Shown here: piece by piece, positions 10,801 to 18,944 of the stretch | Position numbering within the stretch: the stretch's first letter is position 1 | Layout: each line of letters begins with the position of its first letter | Origin: Aureliella helgolandensis | Lineage (GTDB): Bacteria; Planctomycetota; Planctomycetia; Pirellulales; Pirellulaceae | Direction: 5' to 3' | NCBI RefSeq assembly: GCF_007752135.1 | Contig: NZ_CP036298.1 | Location: 4,216,001-4,280,000, forward strand | Length of the DNA stretch: 64,000 bases | Notes under the pieces: generated by a model | What the model saw: the letters and a program-made list of their open reading frames with translations, nothing else | Told to the model about the DNA's origin: nothing | Databases searched by the model: none | Program-made: the position numbers and the translations under genes

Positions 10801-13800
10801 GTCGCAAGTCTCCATCGTCGAAGATAGTCGCGTTGAATTGGCTAAGTTGGCTGTCGCTGGTGACGCGGGCTTCTTCGAGTGTTTCCGGGAAGCGTAAGGC
10901 AAGTCTCTCCAATGTAGGTTCGAATGCAGTATCGTTTAACGTATTAAACTCCAAAATCGCGGTCGTCTGATTGGCGGGGAAAACTAATACTCTACTACTT
11001 AGACGGAAATCGCTATCGATCGTTGCGGTCGAAGACGACAGATCCAGCGGAATCTCAGTCCTGACCGGAAACGGCCTATTTAACTGGACGATGATCGGCT
11101 GAATTCGGTAGGGTTCGCGTTCGAGTGCGCTGAAGTCGCGAGTGGAAAAGCTGATCGTAGGTCGATTGTCTGGAACAGTGATTGCCAAGTCTTCGACAGA
11201 AACATCAATGTTGCGAGTCGAAGTGCCGCCGTCGCCATCGCTTACCTTGACGCTGACGGTGTAGTTCAGCGTAGATTGGGAGGCAATGGCATATAGATGA
11301 TCGAGAACCACTCCGCGCTCGCCGTCGGACAGTTCAATGGTTTGGACCGGTGATCCATCACCAAAATTGATTTCGACTGAGTGCGTGTCGAGTATTCCAG
11401 GATCGGAGAAAGAGACTGGAAGATTTAGGTGTGCGTAGTTGTAGGCTTTAAGATTCTGTGGAGCCTGCGGCGCGAGAGTGGGGCTCGTGTTGTGAGTCGT
11501 GATAGGTGCTTCCGTGTGGGATGCGTTGCCTTCAGTGTCCGTAACACGCAAACCTACCAAATTTGCGTGAGGGCCATCGGGGCGAGAATAGCTGACTTGT
11601 TCTCCAACTGCGTCGACGTCGAAGACTCCATCCACGAAGTCAAAGTCCCATTCGAATAGTAGTAAAGCGTTGCTATCTTCAAAGTCCGACGATCCGCTTG
11701 CATCCAGCGTAATGGTCGTACCCTCATCGAGTGTGTATTCGCCGCCCGCGATCGCGATTGGGGCAAACTCATCGTTGAAGATGGTCAGAGTCGCGGTGGG
11801 GTGAATTTTCCCCGGAAAACCGTAGTCACTAAAATTCGAAAGCGATAGTTCCGCTGTCTCATCGCTCTCGACCTGACGCTCCCCCAGAATCGTGATGGGA
11901 ACCGTCTTGGTCAGTTCTCCAGGCGCGAAGCTGACGGTGATTGGCTCGGACGCAAAATCACTGCCAGATGTTGCGGTACCAGAACTCACGATTACGTCGA
12001 CCGAAGTCGGAATCGAAGTCTCCACCGAGCGATTGATGGTGACAAAATTGGTCACCGCGAGTGTATCACCTTCGATAGTTTCGTAGCTAGACGCTGAGAA
12101 ATCATAGATCGGATTCTTCACATTGGTCGTCGTTAGAACCACATCGTTGCCCGTCATGCCGTCCACTCCCAAGTAGGAAATGCGTGCATTGAGCGACGAA
12201 CCAAGGAAGTTTTCCATGATCGCGCCCTCCGGCAAGCCAGTGAACGAGCCAGTAATTGGTTGAGTTCCGTTGTTCTCCACGATGACATACTGAAAATCTT
12301 CAAGCGGAGCGTAGCCGTTTGACGTTGTGAGGTCCAAGGTGACATCGTTGTCAATCGTCAGACTACCACTGACCCAAACTTGATCGTGGTTGGATGCTGC
12401 TTCCCCGGGTGCGTCGCCATTCACTTCCACCGAGAATGACGAACCACCGCCCAATTGCAAATCACCAGCCACATCAAGAATCCCTGGCGATTGGCCTGGA
12501 GCAATTTGACCCACTAGAGTCAATCGGTTGGTCCCTAGGTTGAAGTCCGTTCCGCTGGTATCGTGAATCACAGTTCCCACGATGGTCACATCGTCGCTGA
12601 ACGTGGCGGTTTTGATTTCAATAGCGCCGGTTTGCGAGTCACCGAAGGTGAGCGATGCAAAGCCATCGGTAAGTGCAGCCAGCGTTTCATCCGAGAGGCT
12701 CAATTGGCCCGCTCCGCCGCCCAGCCCCATACTAGCTCCTGGCGTCAAAGGGGCTATCGTCAGGTCACCGGGGGACTGAATGGCGGCCCCAAAGAGGATT
12801 GCCAAGTCGTCTGTTTTGAGTGAGAGACGGCCGGAAGTAGGCCCAACTTGGGCCCAGTACACGTAGACTTTCGGGCTTTCAATTTCAATCGCTCCGTCCG
12901 CCGCTGTCAGTTCCAGGTTAGGATCCCGCAACGCGATGTACGAGTTCACACCGATGATGCGAATGTCCGCTGCATGTTGACCTGTACCGGTTGAGGAAAT
13001 CGATGGCGTGCCGGGATTGTTCGTGGTGTAATAGTAGGCGGAAACGCCGGGGCCCGATTCGCTTTGCCCGCGTAACTCAATGTCCCCGTCGATACTAGTG
13101 ATCGTGTAATTCTGCACGGCCGAGTCAGCTTCTAAATGGATTCCCGGTTGGTTGCCGCGGCCGGTTCCATCGAGCAAGATCTGAGCGGCGTTTACTCCAC
13201 GACCGGTTGAGGAAATCTCTCCCCAGTTGTACGACTCGATACCACGCGAGTTGTTGTTACCAGCGACTCCCGTGAGGACAATATTCCCATAGGCACTAGT
13301 AAGAATGCCGTCGGAACTGTTCAGCTCGATGCCGTTGTTCAAATTGGTGATACCGTCTCCTGTACCGTGGATCGAAATGGTAGCAGCATTGGAAGTCGTA
13401 CCGGTGGAAGCAAATACGATACCCGAGCCCGCCACTAGGACTCCCTTGCTGCTCCACCAGTGGCTGGGCGAGGTGCCTTGGACCGTACCGCCCTGTCCCT
13501 TGATGGCGATATCGCCGTCGCGGCTTTCAAGGGTCGTTCCCGTTCTAATTTGAATACCGTGTGGTGACGTGCCGCCGCCGCCGGTACCGTCCAACGTGAT
13601 CTTGCCCGCATCCATTCCCAGCCCAAGTGACTTCAGCTCTGTGGATGCAAGATTGATCCCCGTGTTGGAGCCTCCGGCGCCGCTGCCACCGTGGCCCATA
13701 ACCGAGATGTCACCGGTAGTCGCAGTGATGCTTACATTTTCAATTTCCGAACCAGAATTGCCGCTCCCCTGACCGTTTCCACCGGTTCCAATCAGTGAAA

Positions 13801-16800
13801 TATTTCCTAAGTCAGGGGTAGTACTCGAGGATACGATCGATAGCTTGCGGAGATATAAGCCTTTGCCTGAAGACGAGCTTTCGCCACCGGTTCCGCGCAT
13901 TTCAATGTCGCCATCCACGGTCGAGATGACGCCAGTGTCTTTTCCGTCGGCATTAATGCCATACGCGGCTGCGCTACCTCCGTCGCCACCGGTACCCACG
14001 ATGCTGATGGAGGCGGCATGGGCACCAACTCCAGTGCTACGAATGTACTGAAATCCTGTGTCAAGCTCGACGCCATATCCGCCGTCGCTACCCGTTCCGA
14101 CGATGGAGATATCACCATCGATCGATTCGATGGCTCCACTGGCCCAAAAGCGGACCCCACCAAGATTGCTAGTCCCCTGACCGATAATGGAGATGGTTCC
14201 AGCATTGACGCCTACGCCCGTTGATTGAATCGTACTGGTGATCAAGGAATAGCCCAGTTGCGTGGCTGCTGGATCGTACTGATTCTGGATTGTGACAGGA
14301 CCGTCTACTGTCGAGATCAGGCCTGAGACTCTCACTTGATGCGAGTGGTTGTCTCCGATTTGAATCGCTGCCGCATTTGTACCAGTACCGGTGGAATGAA
14401 TTCCACCGGCAGTCACCATCGACCCGGTAACCGTAATATTGCCAGTCCTCGACGCGATTGAGCCGCCGGCATTTGCCCGGCCATTCAAACCGGTGGCTTC
14501 GACGGTGAAGCTGCCCATCCCGGTTGACTGGAATGTACCCGAGAACGTGCTTCCTGGTGCGACGGAGGAAAAGTCTCCGTCGACGGTCGTGACGACGCCG
14601 ACGAGTGAAACGCTGCTACCGCTGAAATTTAGATCGGCCGCCAGAGGCGATGTACCGTTGGATGCAACATGGGTGCGAAGGAGGTAGATGCCTGTGCCAC
14701 TTGTCGCATGGCCGGTTACGTCGACGTTCCCAGTCATGCTTGACAGCGAGCCATCGAGGAGATGGACTCCGTAACCATTGCGACCGCTGTCTCCGCCCGT
14801 ACCGCTGATTGAAATGGTAGCCGCTGCGGCTGTCGTACCCGTCGATTCGATCGCTACACTTCCGAGTACCACCCCGCGGTTTTCGCTGTAGCGGTCAGCT
14901 GCATCGGTGCGATCGCCACCGCTGCCAGTAATCGAGATTTCTCCGTCGACGCTGCGAATTGCAGAGGACCCAACGCCTGAGACGTGGATACCATCATTGT
15001 CGCGTGATCCGTCGCCTCCGGTACCGGTGAGCGTGATGTTGGCGGCATCCGGCCCCGTTCCCATCGATTCGATTGCCCCAAAGTTACTGAGATAAATTCC
15101 CCTGTTGGCACTGCCCACCCCATTTCCGGCCACTCCAGTGAACGTCACGTTGCCATCGACGCTGGAAATTCCGGTACTCAGGTCGCTGATGGATACGCCT
15201 AAACCGCGGTCTGCTGCTGTACCCGAGATGATGATCTCACCGGCAAATTCTCCCGTCCCCGTGGACGCGATTCTGTCAAAACCTTCCATCAGAATGCCGC
15301 TGCTGCCTCCAGTCCCTGGACCAGCAATACCGTTGATGTCGATATCTCCGTCAATAGTGGTCAATGAGTAGTTTCCGCTCACAAAATGAACACCACTTGC
15401 CCCGACGGTCGCACTGACCAAGCCAGTGCCCGTGAGCGAAATATTGCCGGCATCAGCTCCTGTACCCGCTGATGCAAATCCGCCCCTGATGCTTAGCCCC
15501 AGTCCGCTCCTTGCCGGACCACTCTGTCCAATACCACTGACACTGATATCCCCATCGACCGTCGACCAACTACCTCCCGTAAGTGTGCCGATTCCGTGAC
15601 CTTCCCTGCCCGCAGTTCCGTTCACCGTAATGTTGCCCGCAGACGCTCCCACTCCAGTCGATGACACGAGCGCACTGACCGAGACGCCACTCCGGTAGTC
15701 TCCAATTCCAAGCCCTCCGTCCCCGCTAATTCTGATGTCACCGTCGATCGTTTCCAACGCGGTAGCGATTCCACCGATCACCACCGCTGAACTCGAACCG
15801 ATCGCTTGGCCCGTGCCAAGTTGCCCAAGAATGGTGATATTGCCTGCGTCGCTTCCGCTACCCGTTGACCTGATTCCGTCGATGTTTTGGATATCCACCC
15901 CGCGCTGGCTCGAGAGTGTGTCCGCGTTTCCACCACGCCCCGAAATGGAAATATCACCATCAATCGTTGTGATGGAGACATCGCTACCGGACATTTGCAC
16001 TCCCGTTTCAGATCCTTTCACGTCGGGTGCTAGGCCGTCGATCACGATATTCGCTGCCCCCGGCCCCGTTCCTGTCGATTCGATCTCGAGCCCGGCCAAG
16101 TAGACTCCGATACTGTTCGACGCCGTCATGGTGTCGGTTCGAAAACCGCCGCTACCGCTAATCATGATGTCACCGTAAGCGCTCGACAACGAGTTGCCGG
16201 CATCTCGGGTGTGGACACCCCAGCTCGATGAGTTGTGAGACGCGCCTACACCTTGCTTGCCGAAGCCATTGATGGAAATTGAACCAGCGCCGGCAAGCGC
16301 GCTCGTGGATTGGATGGTTGAGCCCCCTTCGATGCCGACTCCTGCGTCGAACCCATTGCTGCTGTAGCCGCCGGTGCCTTCCAACAAAATTGCTCCCACG
16401 CCAGTGGTAGAGAGTGTTGCGCCGACTAGGTTCAAACTGTACTGATCTCCGTTGATTGAGCCATCTCGATTCGCCGTTAGCTCGATTCCACCATCGACAG
16501 TGTTGATCGATGCCCCCGCATCGACCAGGATCGTCTCAGCCGCGAACAGACTGATCGCACCATCGGTCGTCGAAATATTCACTCCCGGTGATATGGTGAT
16601 TTCGCCGACACTGAAATTCAGCGCCGCAGTGGCAAAATCAAAGCTTTCGGTGCCCTGAAAGTAGATGCGATCATTGTCACCAACGTCATTGAAGGTAAGC
16701 GAGCTGATGTCACCGAGCAGCCGCGCCTGCTCGCCCGCAGTCACTGAATCCAAGTCGCGATTGCTGGCGAAAGCAGGCTGATCGCCCAAGTTGTGTTGCA

Positions 16801-17068
16801 GATAGCCATCCACGACCGAAAATTGGATGGAGTCCCGCGTTGCGTCGCCGGAAAAGGCAACGTGATTGTCGACTCCCAGCGGATCGGTGGTCACCGTCAG
16901 CAGACGCCGATCTTCAAGTGTTTCAATCAGTGCTCGTCGTACCCTGGAGCGTTGAGACCTCCGACTGCCTGCCGTGCCGCGTAATGCTGCTTTGGTGCCG
17001 CTGGAACGAGCTTTGCGGAATTCATGGAAGCTTCTGCGGAGTTGTTGACCGCGCTGATAAACGGACAT
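4835..17068 (-). CDS. Giant planctomycete surface/secreted protein (hemagglutinin-like repeats, Calx-beta, PKD, EF-hand, RTX-like)
   Basis: 4077 aa. The start ATG (17068-17066) has AAGG seven bases upstream. The N-terminus is Arg/Ser-rich and runs into LIETLEDRRLL (near residue 50), the motif typical of large planctomycete exported proteins. Approximate order: residues 150-1520, alternating hemagglutinin-like beta repeats of the types S-T-V-D-G-D-I-x-I-x-G and S-T-G-x-G-x-x-A-x-x-I; 1520-1640, an autotransporter-like segment (APGQSPGILDVAGDL); 1655-1760, Calx-beta; 1765-1955, PKD-like; 1970-2620, several Calx-beta; about 2760-2810, two EF-hand loops; about 3050-3160, Calx-beta; 3380-3830, PKD and cadherin-like modules; about 3900-3970, RTX-like GGxGxD nonapeptides. 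It is likely a calcium-stabilised adhesin or matrix protein. No secretion genes lie beside it. Confidence 0.9.
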   Translation of the reverse strand: MSVYQRGQQLRRSFHEFRKARSSGTKAALRGTAGSRRSQRSRVRRALIETLEDRRLLTVTTDPLGVDNHVAFSGDATRDSIQFSVVDGYLQHNLGDQPAFASNRDLDSVTAGEQARLLGDISSLTFNDVGDNDRIYFQGTESFDFATAALNFSVGEITISPGVNISTTDGAISLFAAETILVDAGASINTVDGGIELTANRDGSINGDQYSLNLVGATLSTTGVGAILLEGTGGYSSNGFDAGVGIEGGSTIQSTSALAGAGSISINGFGKQGVGASHNSSSWGVHTRDAGNSLSSAYGDIMISGSGGFRTDTMTASNSIGVYLAGLEIESTGTGPGAANIVIDGLAPDVKGSETGVQMSGSDVSITTIDGDISISGRGGNADTLSSQRGVDIQNIDGIRSTGSGSDAGNITILGQLGTGQAIGSSSAVVIGGIATALETIDGDIRISGDGGLGIGDYRSGVSVSALVSSTGVGASAGNITVNGTAGREGHGIGTLTGGSWSTVDGDISVSGIGQSGPARSGLGLSIRGGFASAGTGADAGNISLTGTGLVSATVGASGVHFVSGNYSLTTIDGDIDINGIAGPGTGGSSGILMEGFDRIASTGTGEFAGEIIISGTAADRGLGVSISDLSTGISSVDGNVTFTGVAGNGVGSANRGIYLSNFGAIESMGTGPDAANITLTGTGGDGSRDNDGIHVSGVGSSAIRSVDGEISITGSGGDRTDAADRYSENRGVVLGSVAIESTGTTAAAATISISGTGGDSGRNGYGVHLLDGSLSSMTGNVDVTGHATSGTGIYLLRTHVASNGTSPLAADLNFSGSSVSLVGVVTTVDGDFSSVAPGSTFSGTFQSTGMGSFTVEATGLNGRANAGGSIASRTGNITVTGSMVTAGGIHSTGTGTNAAAIQIGDNHSHQVRVSGLISTVDGPVTIQNQYDPAATQLGYSLITSTIQSTGVGVNAGTISIIGQGTSNLGGVRFWASGAIESIDGDISIVGTGSDGGYGVELDTGFQYIRSTGVGAHAASISIVGTGGDGGSAAAYGINADGKDTGVISTVDGDIEMRGTGGESSSSGKGLYLRKLSIVSSSTTPDLGNISLIGTGGNGQGSGNSGSEIENVSITATTGDISVMGHGGSGAGGSNTGINLASTELKSLGLGMDAGKITLDGTGGGGTSPHGIQIRTGTTLESRDGDIAIKGQGGTVQGTSPSHWWSSKGVLVAGSGIVFASTGTTSNAATISIHGTGDGITNLNNGIELNSSDGILTSAYGNIVLTGVAGNNNSRGIESYNWGEISSTGRGVNAAQILLDGTGRGNQPGIHLEADSAVQNYTITSIDGDIELRGQSESGPGVSAYYYTTNNPGTPSISSTGTGQHAADIRIIGVNSYIALRDPNLELTAADGAIEIESPKVYVYWAQVGPTSGRLSLKTDDLAILFGAAIQSPGDLTIAPLTPGASMGLGGGAGQLSLSDETLAALTDGFASLTFGDSQTGAIEIKTATFSDDVTIVGTVIHDTSGTDFNLGTNRLTLVGQIAPGQSPGILDVAGDLQLGGGSSFSVEVNGDAPGEAASNHDQVWVSGSLTIDNDVTLDLTTSNGYAPLEDFQYVIVENNGTQPITGSFTGLPEGAIMENFLGSSLNARISYLGVDGMTGNDVVLTTTNVKNPIYDFSASSYETIEGDTLAVTNFVTINRSVETSIPTSVDVIVSSGTATSGSDFASEPITVSFAPGELTKTVPITILGERQVESDETAELSLSNFSDYGFPGKIHPTATLTIFNDEFAPIAIAGGEYTLDEGTTITLDASGSSDFEDSNALLLFEWDFDFVDGVFDVDAVGEQVSYSRPDGPHANLVGLRVTDTEGNASHTEAPITTHNTSPTLAPQAPQNLKAYNYAHLNLPVSFSDPGILDTHSVEINFGDGSPVQTIELSDGERGVVLDHLYAIASQSTLNYTVSVKVSDGDGGTSTRNIDVSVEDLAITVPDNRPTISFSTRDFSALEREPYRIQPIIVQLNRPFPVRTEIPLDLSSSTATIDSDFRLSSRVLVFPANQTTAILEFNTLNDTAFEPTLERLALRFPETLEEARVTSDSQLSQFNATIFDDGDLRPTLAFSPTSRVLNEGDEFELSVKLSNLAQVDVVVPLLFSPSNPNYSFASNIVVIPAGSLAGSVSATVTDDELSEPQSSFSVQMGSSGQGFHPNHRYSRFLGTILANDAILVDFETSNITVTEGDAAAQIVVTASEPPETDLVLPIAYASSSASFGVDYSGPETITIPANQTQATFSIIIGDDDNGELDELVSVKFGSNLPDQAQLVRPGIAANLLIEDDDVAKLTFTSKRTVIWEDNTSFELTIETGGITFANDISIPLSYSAATAGATYNSTASDLSGPANEVTLPAGETSVTVTINPSDDAAHETTERVYLSLGTSGIPGAQLGKFPSHEIRIQDNDPLVSLSTASSIVSEGSGTILYKVSLSATSNRRARVPFQTYGSATNGSDYEVVQEAHSTYKTRSTYVEIEPGERVAYIKVKLKNDAVIEGRESVGVWLRPSVGTASLTNANLDGSQYARVLIDIDERPRPEISQVRGKQPGSSSYSSTSTWISEGGSLRIRVSMPYAADRSVWVPVSFPYASGRAYSNDFTTSGLSNGWLNIPAYQKNAYFYIHTLDDLRIEESEKIRATVGQPVVWDKVKEEYVRFGAIGDNYYQFVGIRSSDQNTAYCPSGVSYGSSAISTGCTVDTGQSSSGNSATVADSWTASSFGSLHIANGYLSSSEVFLDGNFNGIRDFVDLNGDGLRSDNEPEEPLVTTFSDGSFLMDFPAEMDRDSSGFIDADEAQLVAFGGMDPATGITERTQLTAPAGSFVVTPLTTLASKLVNNHGYEVADAHERVLSGLHLATFEYWRGSAISATVAGDIVAARTYPATNAVNNTAIIAGGFLSEVAGTTAETASDAIYTRMATLINAEGSRLNLADPVVIEGLIRTAAADIGAVVGQENSEALAEVIAVNTAALFATPVSADLAFLDSVTKLKIVARGALTDDARRFGRDEITATELVATYTSSIQNGLADAATPGVIEPVRVVVSDASIAEGDTGTQFAVFEVSISSHFNEPVSVDYSTQDESATAAEGDYVATSGTLLWNPGDDAMQTIRVPVLGDTLAELDEAFQLSLSNATGAILQKPIAQGTILADDDFQFQLQSLQATSEVLVTLAGNQLLVRQAGEVVLDGRLNPAANFTLSTAPDVVTNLQVDAQSVDEPNRGLIISSNAIDDILSLNNELASNVEHRIQGPEDGVFETAGTELVYQGFRQVSNGRAPRFDFNSLPTLGQSFTAQASIPAQLELLDATFSWTLTKDQITITTSAEESFSYLPAEPGLYRLRYSIVLNDQSIVSAVQDLNIEALNEPPTANAGGTYAVEEGQAILLDGSLTTDPDLPKDTLTLAWDLDGDGYFGETGADASRGDELGVFPTFDASLLDGPNSVTVSLRVTDSFGESDVATATIDITNAAPILAVDTTDVMLNEGDSVIKLITATDVPADTVLVAASLGTIVSNSDGSWTWSYDAVDDLPETEVTITADDGEGGVSYASFNLTVSNAAPILTMDTAEVAIVEGGSWTKLITATDVPADTVSVTASLGTIVTNGDRSWTWNYDSVDDMSESEVTITADDGEGGVSYASFSLTVSNAMPVIESLSITSEIEENGIARVSGAFTDVGLLDTHEIIIDWGDGESSSVIVDETTRTFTAEHSYLDDPIGLESTDYEIIVSIDDGQPRGRVTQNAMITVDNVAPILNDVSLNSWGSSVALNFGFSDEGTLDTHTAFIDWGDGQQTTTDVSPGRQRFNYEYGEAGVYDVTIVVSDDDGAVVSTRAESFVTGATVRDGVLQIVGTSGADLVLINQLGSRHYVTANFLPGWFHTQTFKRADYSQIEVFAGGGNDWVQASGNISHSMLLHGGAGNDTLRSSKGDDVLIGGEGADLLFGGQGRDLLIGGRGNDSLLGSSGADLLISGYTSFDNNRLALSFLQREWTSERSYDHRAENLRGSNSDADQFSNRLNEDYFLQTSGAEQTVFDDGERDFMTGGGGRDWYFASLGDDDEDDRIAGLKQSEWAEELL
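5160..5330 (-). other. RTX-like calcium-binding nonapeptide block in the giant protein
   Basis: Read leftward, this part encodes successive units GGAGNDTLR, KGDDVLIGGEGADLLFGG, QGRDLLIGGRGNDSLLG and SSGADLL, the G-G-x-G-x-D-x-L-x pattern of hemolysin-type calcium-binding repeats (about residues 3910-3970). In the family these fold into a parallel beta-roll on calcium outside the cell and mark C-terminal secretion by type I systems in proteobacteria. Here about 100 residues follow, ending in an acidic DDDEDD stretch. Confidence 0.85.
6110..6640 (-). repeat. Internal tandem duplication of about 265 bp in the giant gene
   Basis: Two adjacent segments (about 6375-6640 and 6110-6375) encode near-identical modules. 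Both contain KLITATDVPADTV, then ASLGTIV, then SWTW-Y-D, then EVTITADDGEGGVSYASF and LTVSNA. The level of identity is far above that between other modules of this protein, which indicates a recent duplication or gene conversion. Confidence 0.85.
12500..16620 (-). repeat. Degenerate hemagglutinin-like coding repeats
   Basis: This 4.1-kb part of the giant gene encodes about twenty degenerate copies of a two-part unit. One part is built on (T/I)-x-D-G-D-I-x-I-x-G-x-G-G and the other on S-T-G-x-G-x-x-A-x-x-I-x-I-x-G-T-G. Units are typically 60-75 residues and are not identical at the DNA level. The pattern suits a parallel beta-helix. Confidence 0.8.
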
Positions 17069-17358
17069 GAAAAACCTTGGATTCGAGTGCTATTGCGGGT
17101 GGGAGAAAACAGCAACGCACCCTGCTGCAGCAGGGGCGCGGGTTATTCAAGGCATTGCTGCTCCATAAGTACCATGCGTAAAGCGGCGGTGACGGTCCCA
17201 AAAACTTCCAAACTTCTTTCTGCAGAATGAACATTCCAAGCGCGCATACACGCCGCCCGATGGACCATCATGCTTCCAGGCGACTTTTCACAGGTGCCGC
17301 AGCCAAATCTTCAACTGGGGCACAATACTTCAGCTGTCGCCAGCGACTTGAACCAAAC
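17069..17358. other. Upstream region of the giant gene
   Basis: About 290 bases between the start of the giant gene and the comM remnant. It should hold the leftward promoter, but no convincing boxes were identified. An imperfect CTGCTGCAGCAG-like palindrome occurs at about 17122-17134. Confidence 0.35.
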
Positions 17359-17697
17359 GTGGGAATGGTCAAGAGCGGGTTCAAGCGGCCCAACGTTCGG
17401 GTCGTCGTCAACTTGGTTCCGGCCAAGCATCCGAAGCAAGCAGCCACTTTTGATTTGCCCAGCTCACTTGGCATTCTGGCGTCGAGCAGCCAGTTGGTGG
17501 CGGGTTATTTACAGCAGCCTGTGGGCATAAAGAGAACTGGCTTTAGAGGGGCATACGCGGAATAGCGATGGACCTCTTGCCGATGGTCAGCTGTGCTAGT
17601 GAGGCAGCGCCCAAGGGGCTACGGGTGCCGGCCGAGAATGCTTGTGAAGTTGCAGGGGTTGATGGAAACGACGTCATCCCAGTTCTACCTTGACCGT
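17359..17697 (+). pseudogene. Decayed internal fragment of a comM-like gene
   Basis: This stretch lines up with 22683-23018 of the intact comM in this window. The first part reads, in frame, VKSGFKRPNVRVVVNLVPAK and then QAATFDLPSSLGILASSSQ, matching VNSGFTRPNDRVVINLAPAE and QAASFDLPISLGILAASSQ of the intact protein. From about 17510 the frame is lost, with a TAG after YAE at 17563-17565, but nucleotide similarity continues through a shared 'gaggggcatacgcgga' and 'gccgagaatgc' up to 'taccttgaccg', with small deletions. Both ends break off abruptly. There is no Walker A or B part. It is clearly non-functional, on the same strand and about 5.3 kb from the intact copy. Confidence 0.85.
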
Positions 17698-18310
17698 GCG
17701 ACTCCTGCATGAAGCTTATGACCCACTTGAGATAGCGCATTCCATTGGAATGCGCTCCATGAGCAATGCGTTCGCTTGCCATGGAGCAAACACATTGGAT
17801 GCAAACGTGATTATAGATTTTCAACACCCGCAACGTCGATTCGACGTCTGATCGGTGGATGCTACGCCCCTTCATAGGCGGCCAAACCTTAGTGGTCCCT
17901 AGCCCTACAAGCGATTCTTGAGGTGCGTGATCGAAAGGTTGAAGGATCCCGGTCATTGCGAGCCCAATCGAATGCAGCAAGAAACGTCACAATGCGATGA
18001 TGGAATGCTCAAACTCTCCGCTAGAAATAAGCTATGCTATCAGCAATGCCGTGGAGGACAGAGCACTGCGGGGAAGCAACGCGAGCGACGCAACGTTGCC
18101 GTTGTCAGACAATCGTGGAGGTCAGTATGAGCCCTCGTCAGCCACTTTGATTTCAGCGCAATAGCTAGATTGTAAAAGGCCCCCAATACTTAAAATCCAG
18201 AGGCTAGCCCCCGTTCCGTCTAGAGAACCTGAAATCCACTTTATTAATACGCTATTCTCGAACCACGTTATCACATCTTTGGCTGCCCCCCGCAGAGATG
18301 ACCATTCGAA
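17698..18310. other. Decayed or non-coding stretch between two gene remnants
   Basis: About 610 bases with no recognisable gene on either strand. Open frames are short and mutually overlapping. Given the remnants on both sides it may be degraded coding DNA, but I could not identify it. Confidence 0.4.
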
Positions 18311-18700
18311 ATGGTGGGCCTGAGCTCGCAGTACATTTTCGGGCTCACAGACTCCAAGGGCGTAGAGTTGGAAGGGTGCCAAGACTTACAGATCGTCTGC
18401 CCCCAACATCCCCTGGCAAGGACTCCTGGTCCTTCGTTGCGGTCCTTCGTTGCGCATGACAACCCTTGCCGCTTGGAACTGCAGATCGTCCAACCGTTCC
18501 CAAGCATAGGCAGCACAGAGAGACATCATCATCCCCAACCGTCGGTAGTCAGGACCAGGGAGTGAGAGAGAATGCTGATGGCTCGCACGAAATCTACATC
18601 GCACCGAAGTCGCCGGCGGGCCAGGAAGGCAACTGGCAGGAGATCATGTGCTCAAACCCGCGACTATACGGCACGATGCAACGTGTTCGGGAATTTTTGC
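18302..18700 (+). pseudogene. Remnant of a DUF1254/DUF1214-family gene (C-terminal part)
   Basis: Translated rightward, the frame from about 18302 gives SSQYIFGLTDSKGVELEG, then SFVAHDNPCRLELQIVQPF with PSIGS, matching the DUF1214 pattern G-S-Q-Y ... D-G ... W-S-F-x-V-Y-D-N-x-x-R-S-x-L-x-x-x-Q-x-F-P. After about 18515 the match jumps to another frame: ENADGSHEIYIAPKSPAGQ and then EGNWQE, equivalent to ENADGSTTIYFGPKQPEG and GNWIQT in the intact gene at 18945-20594. It has at least one frameshift and no start, N-terminal half or proper C-terminus. It appears to be a different paralogue from the neighbouring gene, as the sequence is only moderately similar. Confidence 0.8.
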
Positions 18701-18944
18701 TGGAACACCTCTTACGCTTACTTTACACCATTCGTACCGGGCACTTATCTCCCACTCAGCACCACCCATTAGGTTCTTCGATTAACTCGAATTTTCCAGG
18801 GGGCGCAATTCGGGTAGCATGATTCGTTGCAACTTTTCCGAAGGAGAGTCCATCGACAATACGCTTCTAGTGACACTCTGCACAACCACTCTTGCTTGAA
18901 TGCTAAAGTTCACAAACCTTCAACACCAGCCAACCATTGATTGA

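Noticed and set aside
13800-14220. 132-codon minus-strand frame inside the repeat block of the giant gene
   Set aside because: Alternative frame of the hemagglutinin-like repeats; no start signal.
5940-16984. Many plus-strand open frames of 60-150 codons inside the giant gene
   Set aside because: They lie antisense to a 4077-codon gene with clear domains; Ser/Pro/Val-rich translations are typical of antisense of repeat-rich coding DNA.
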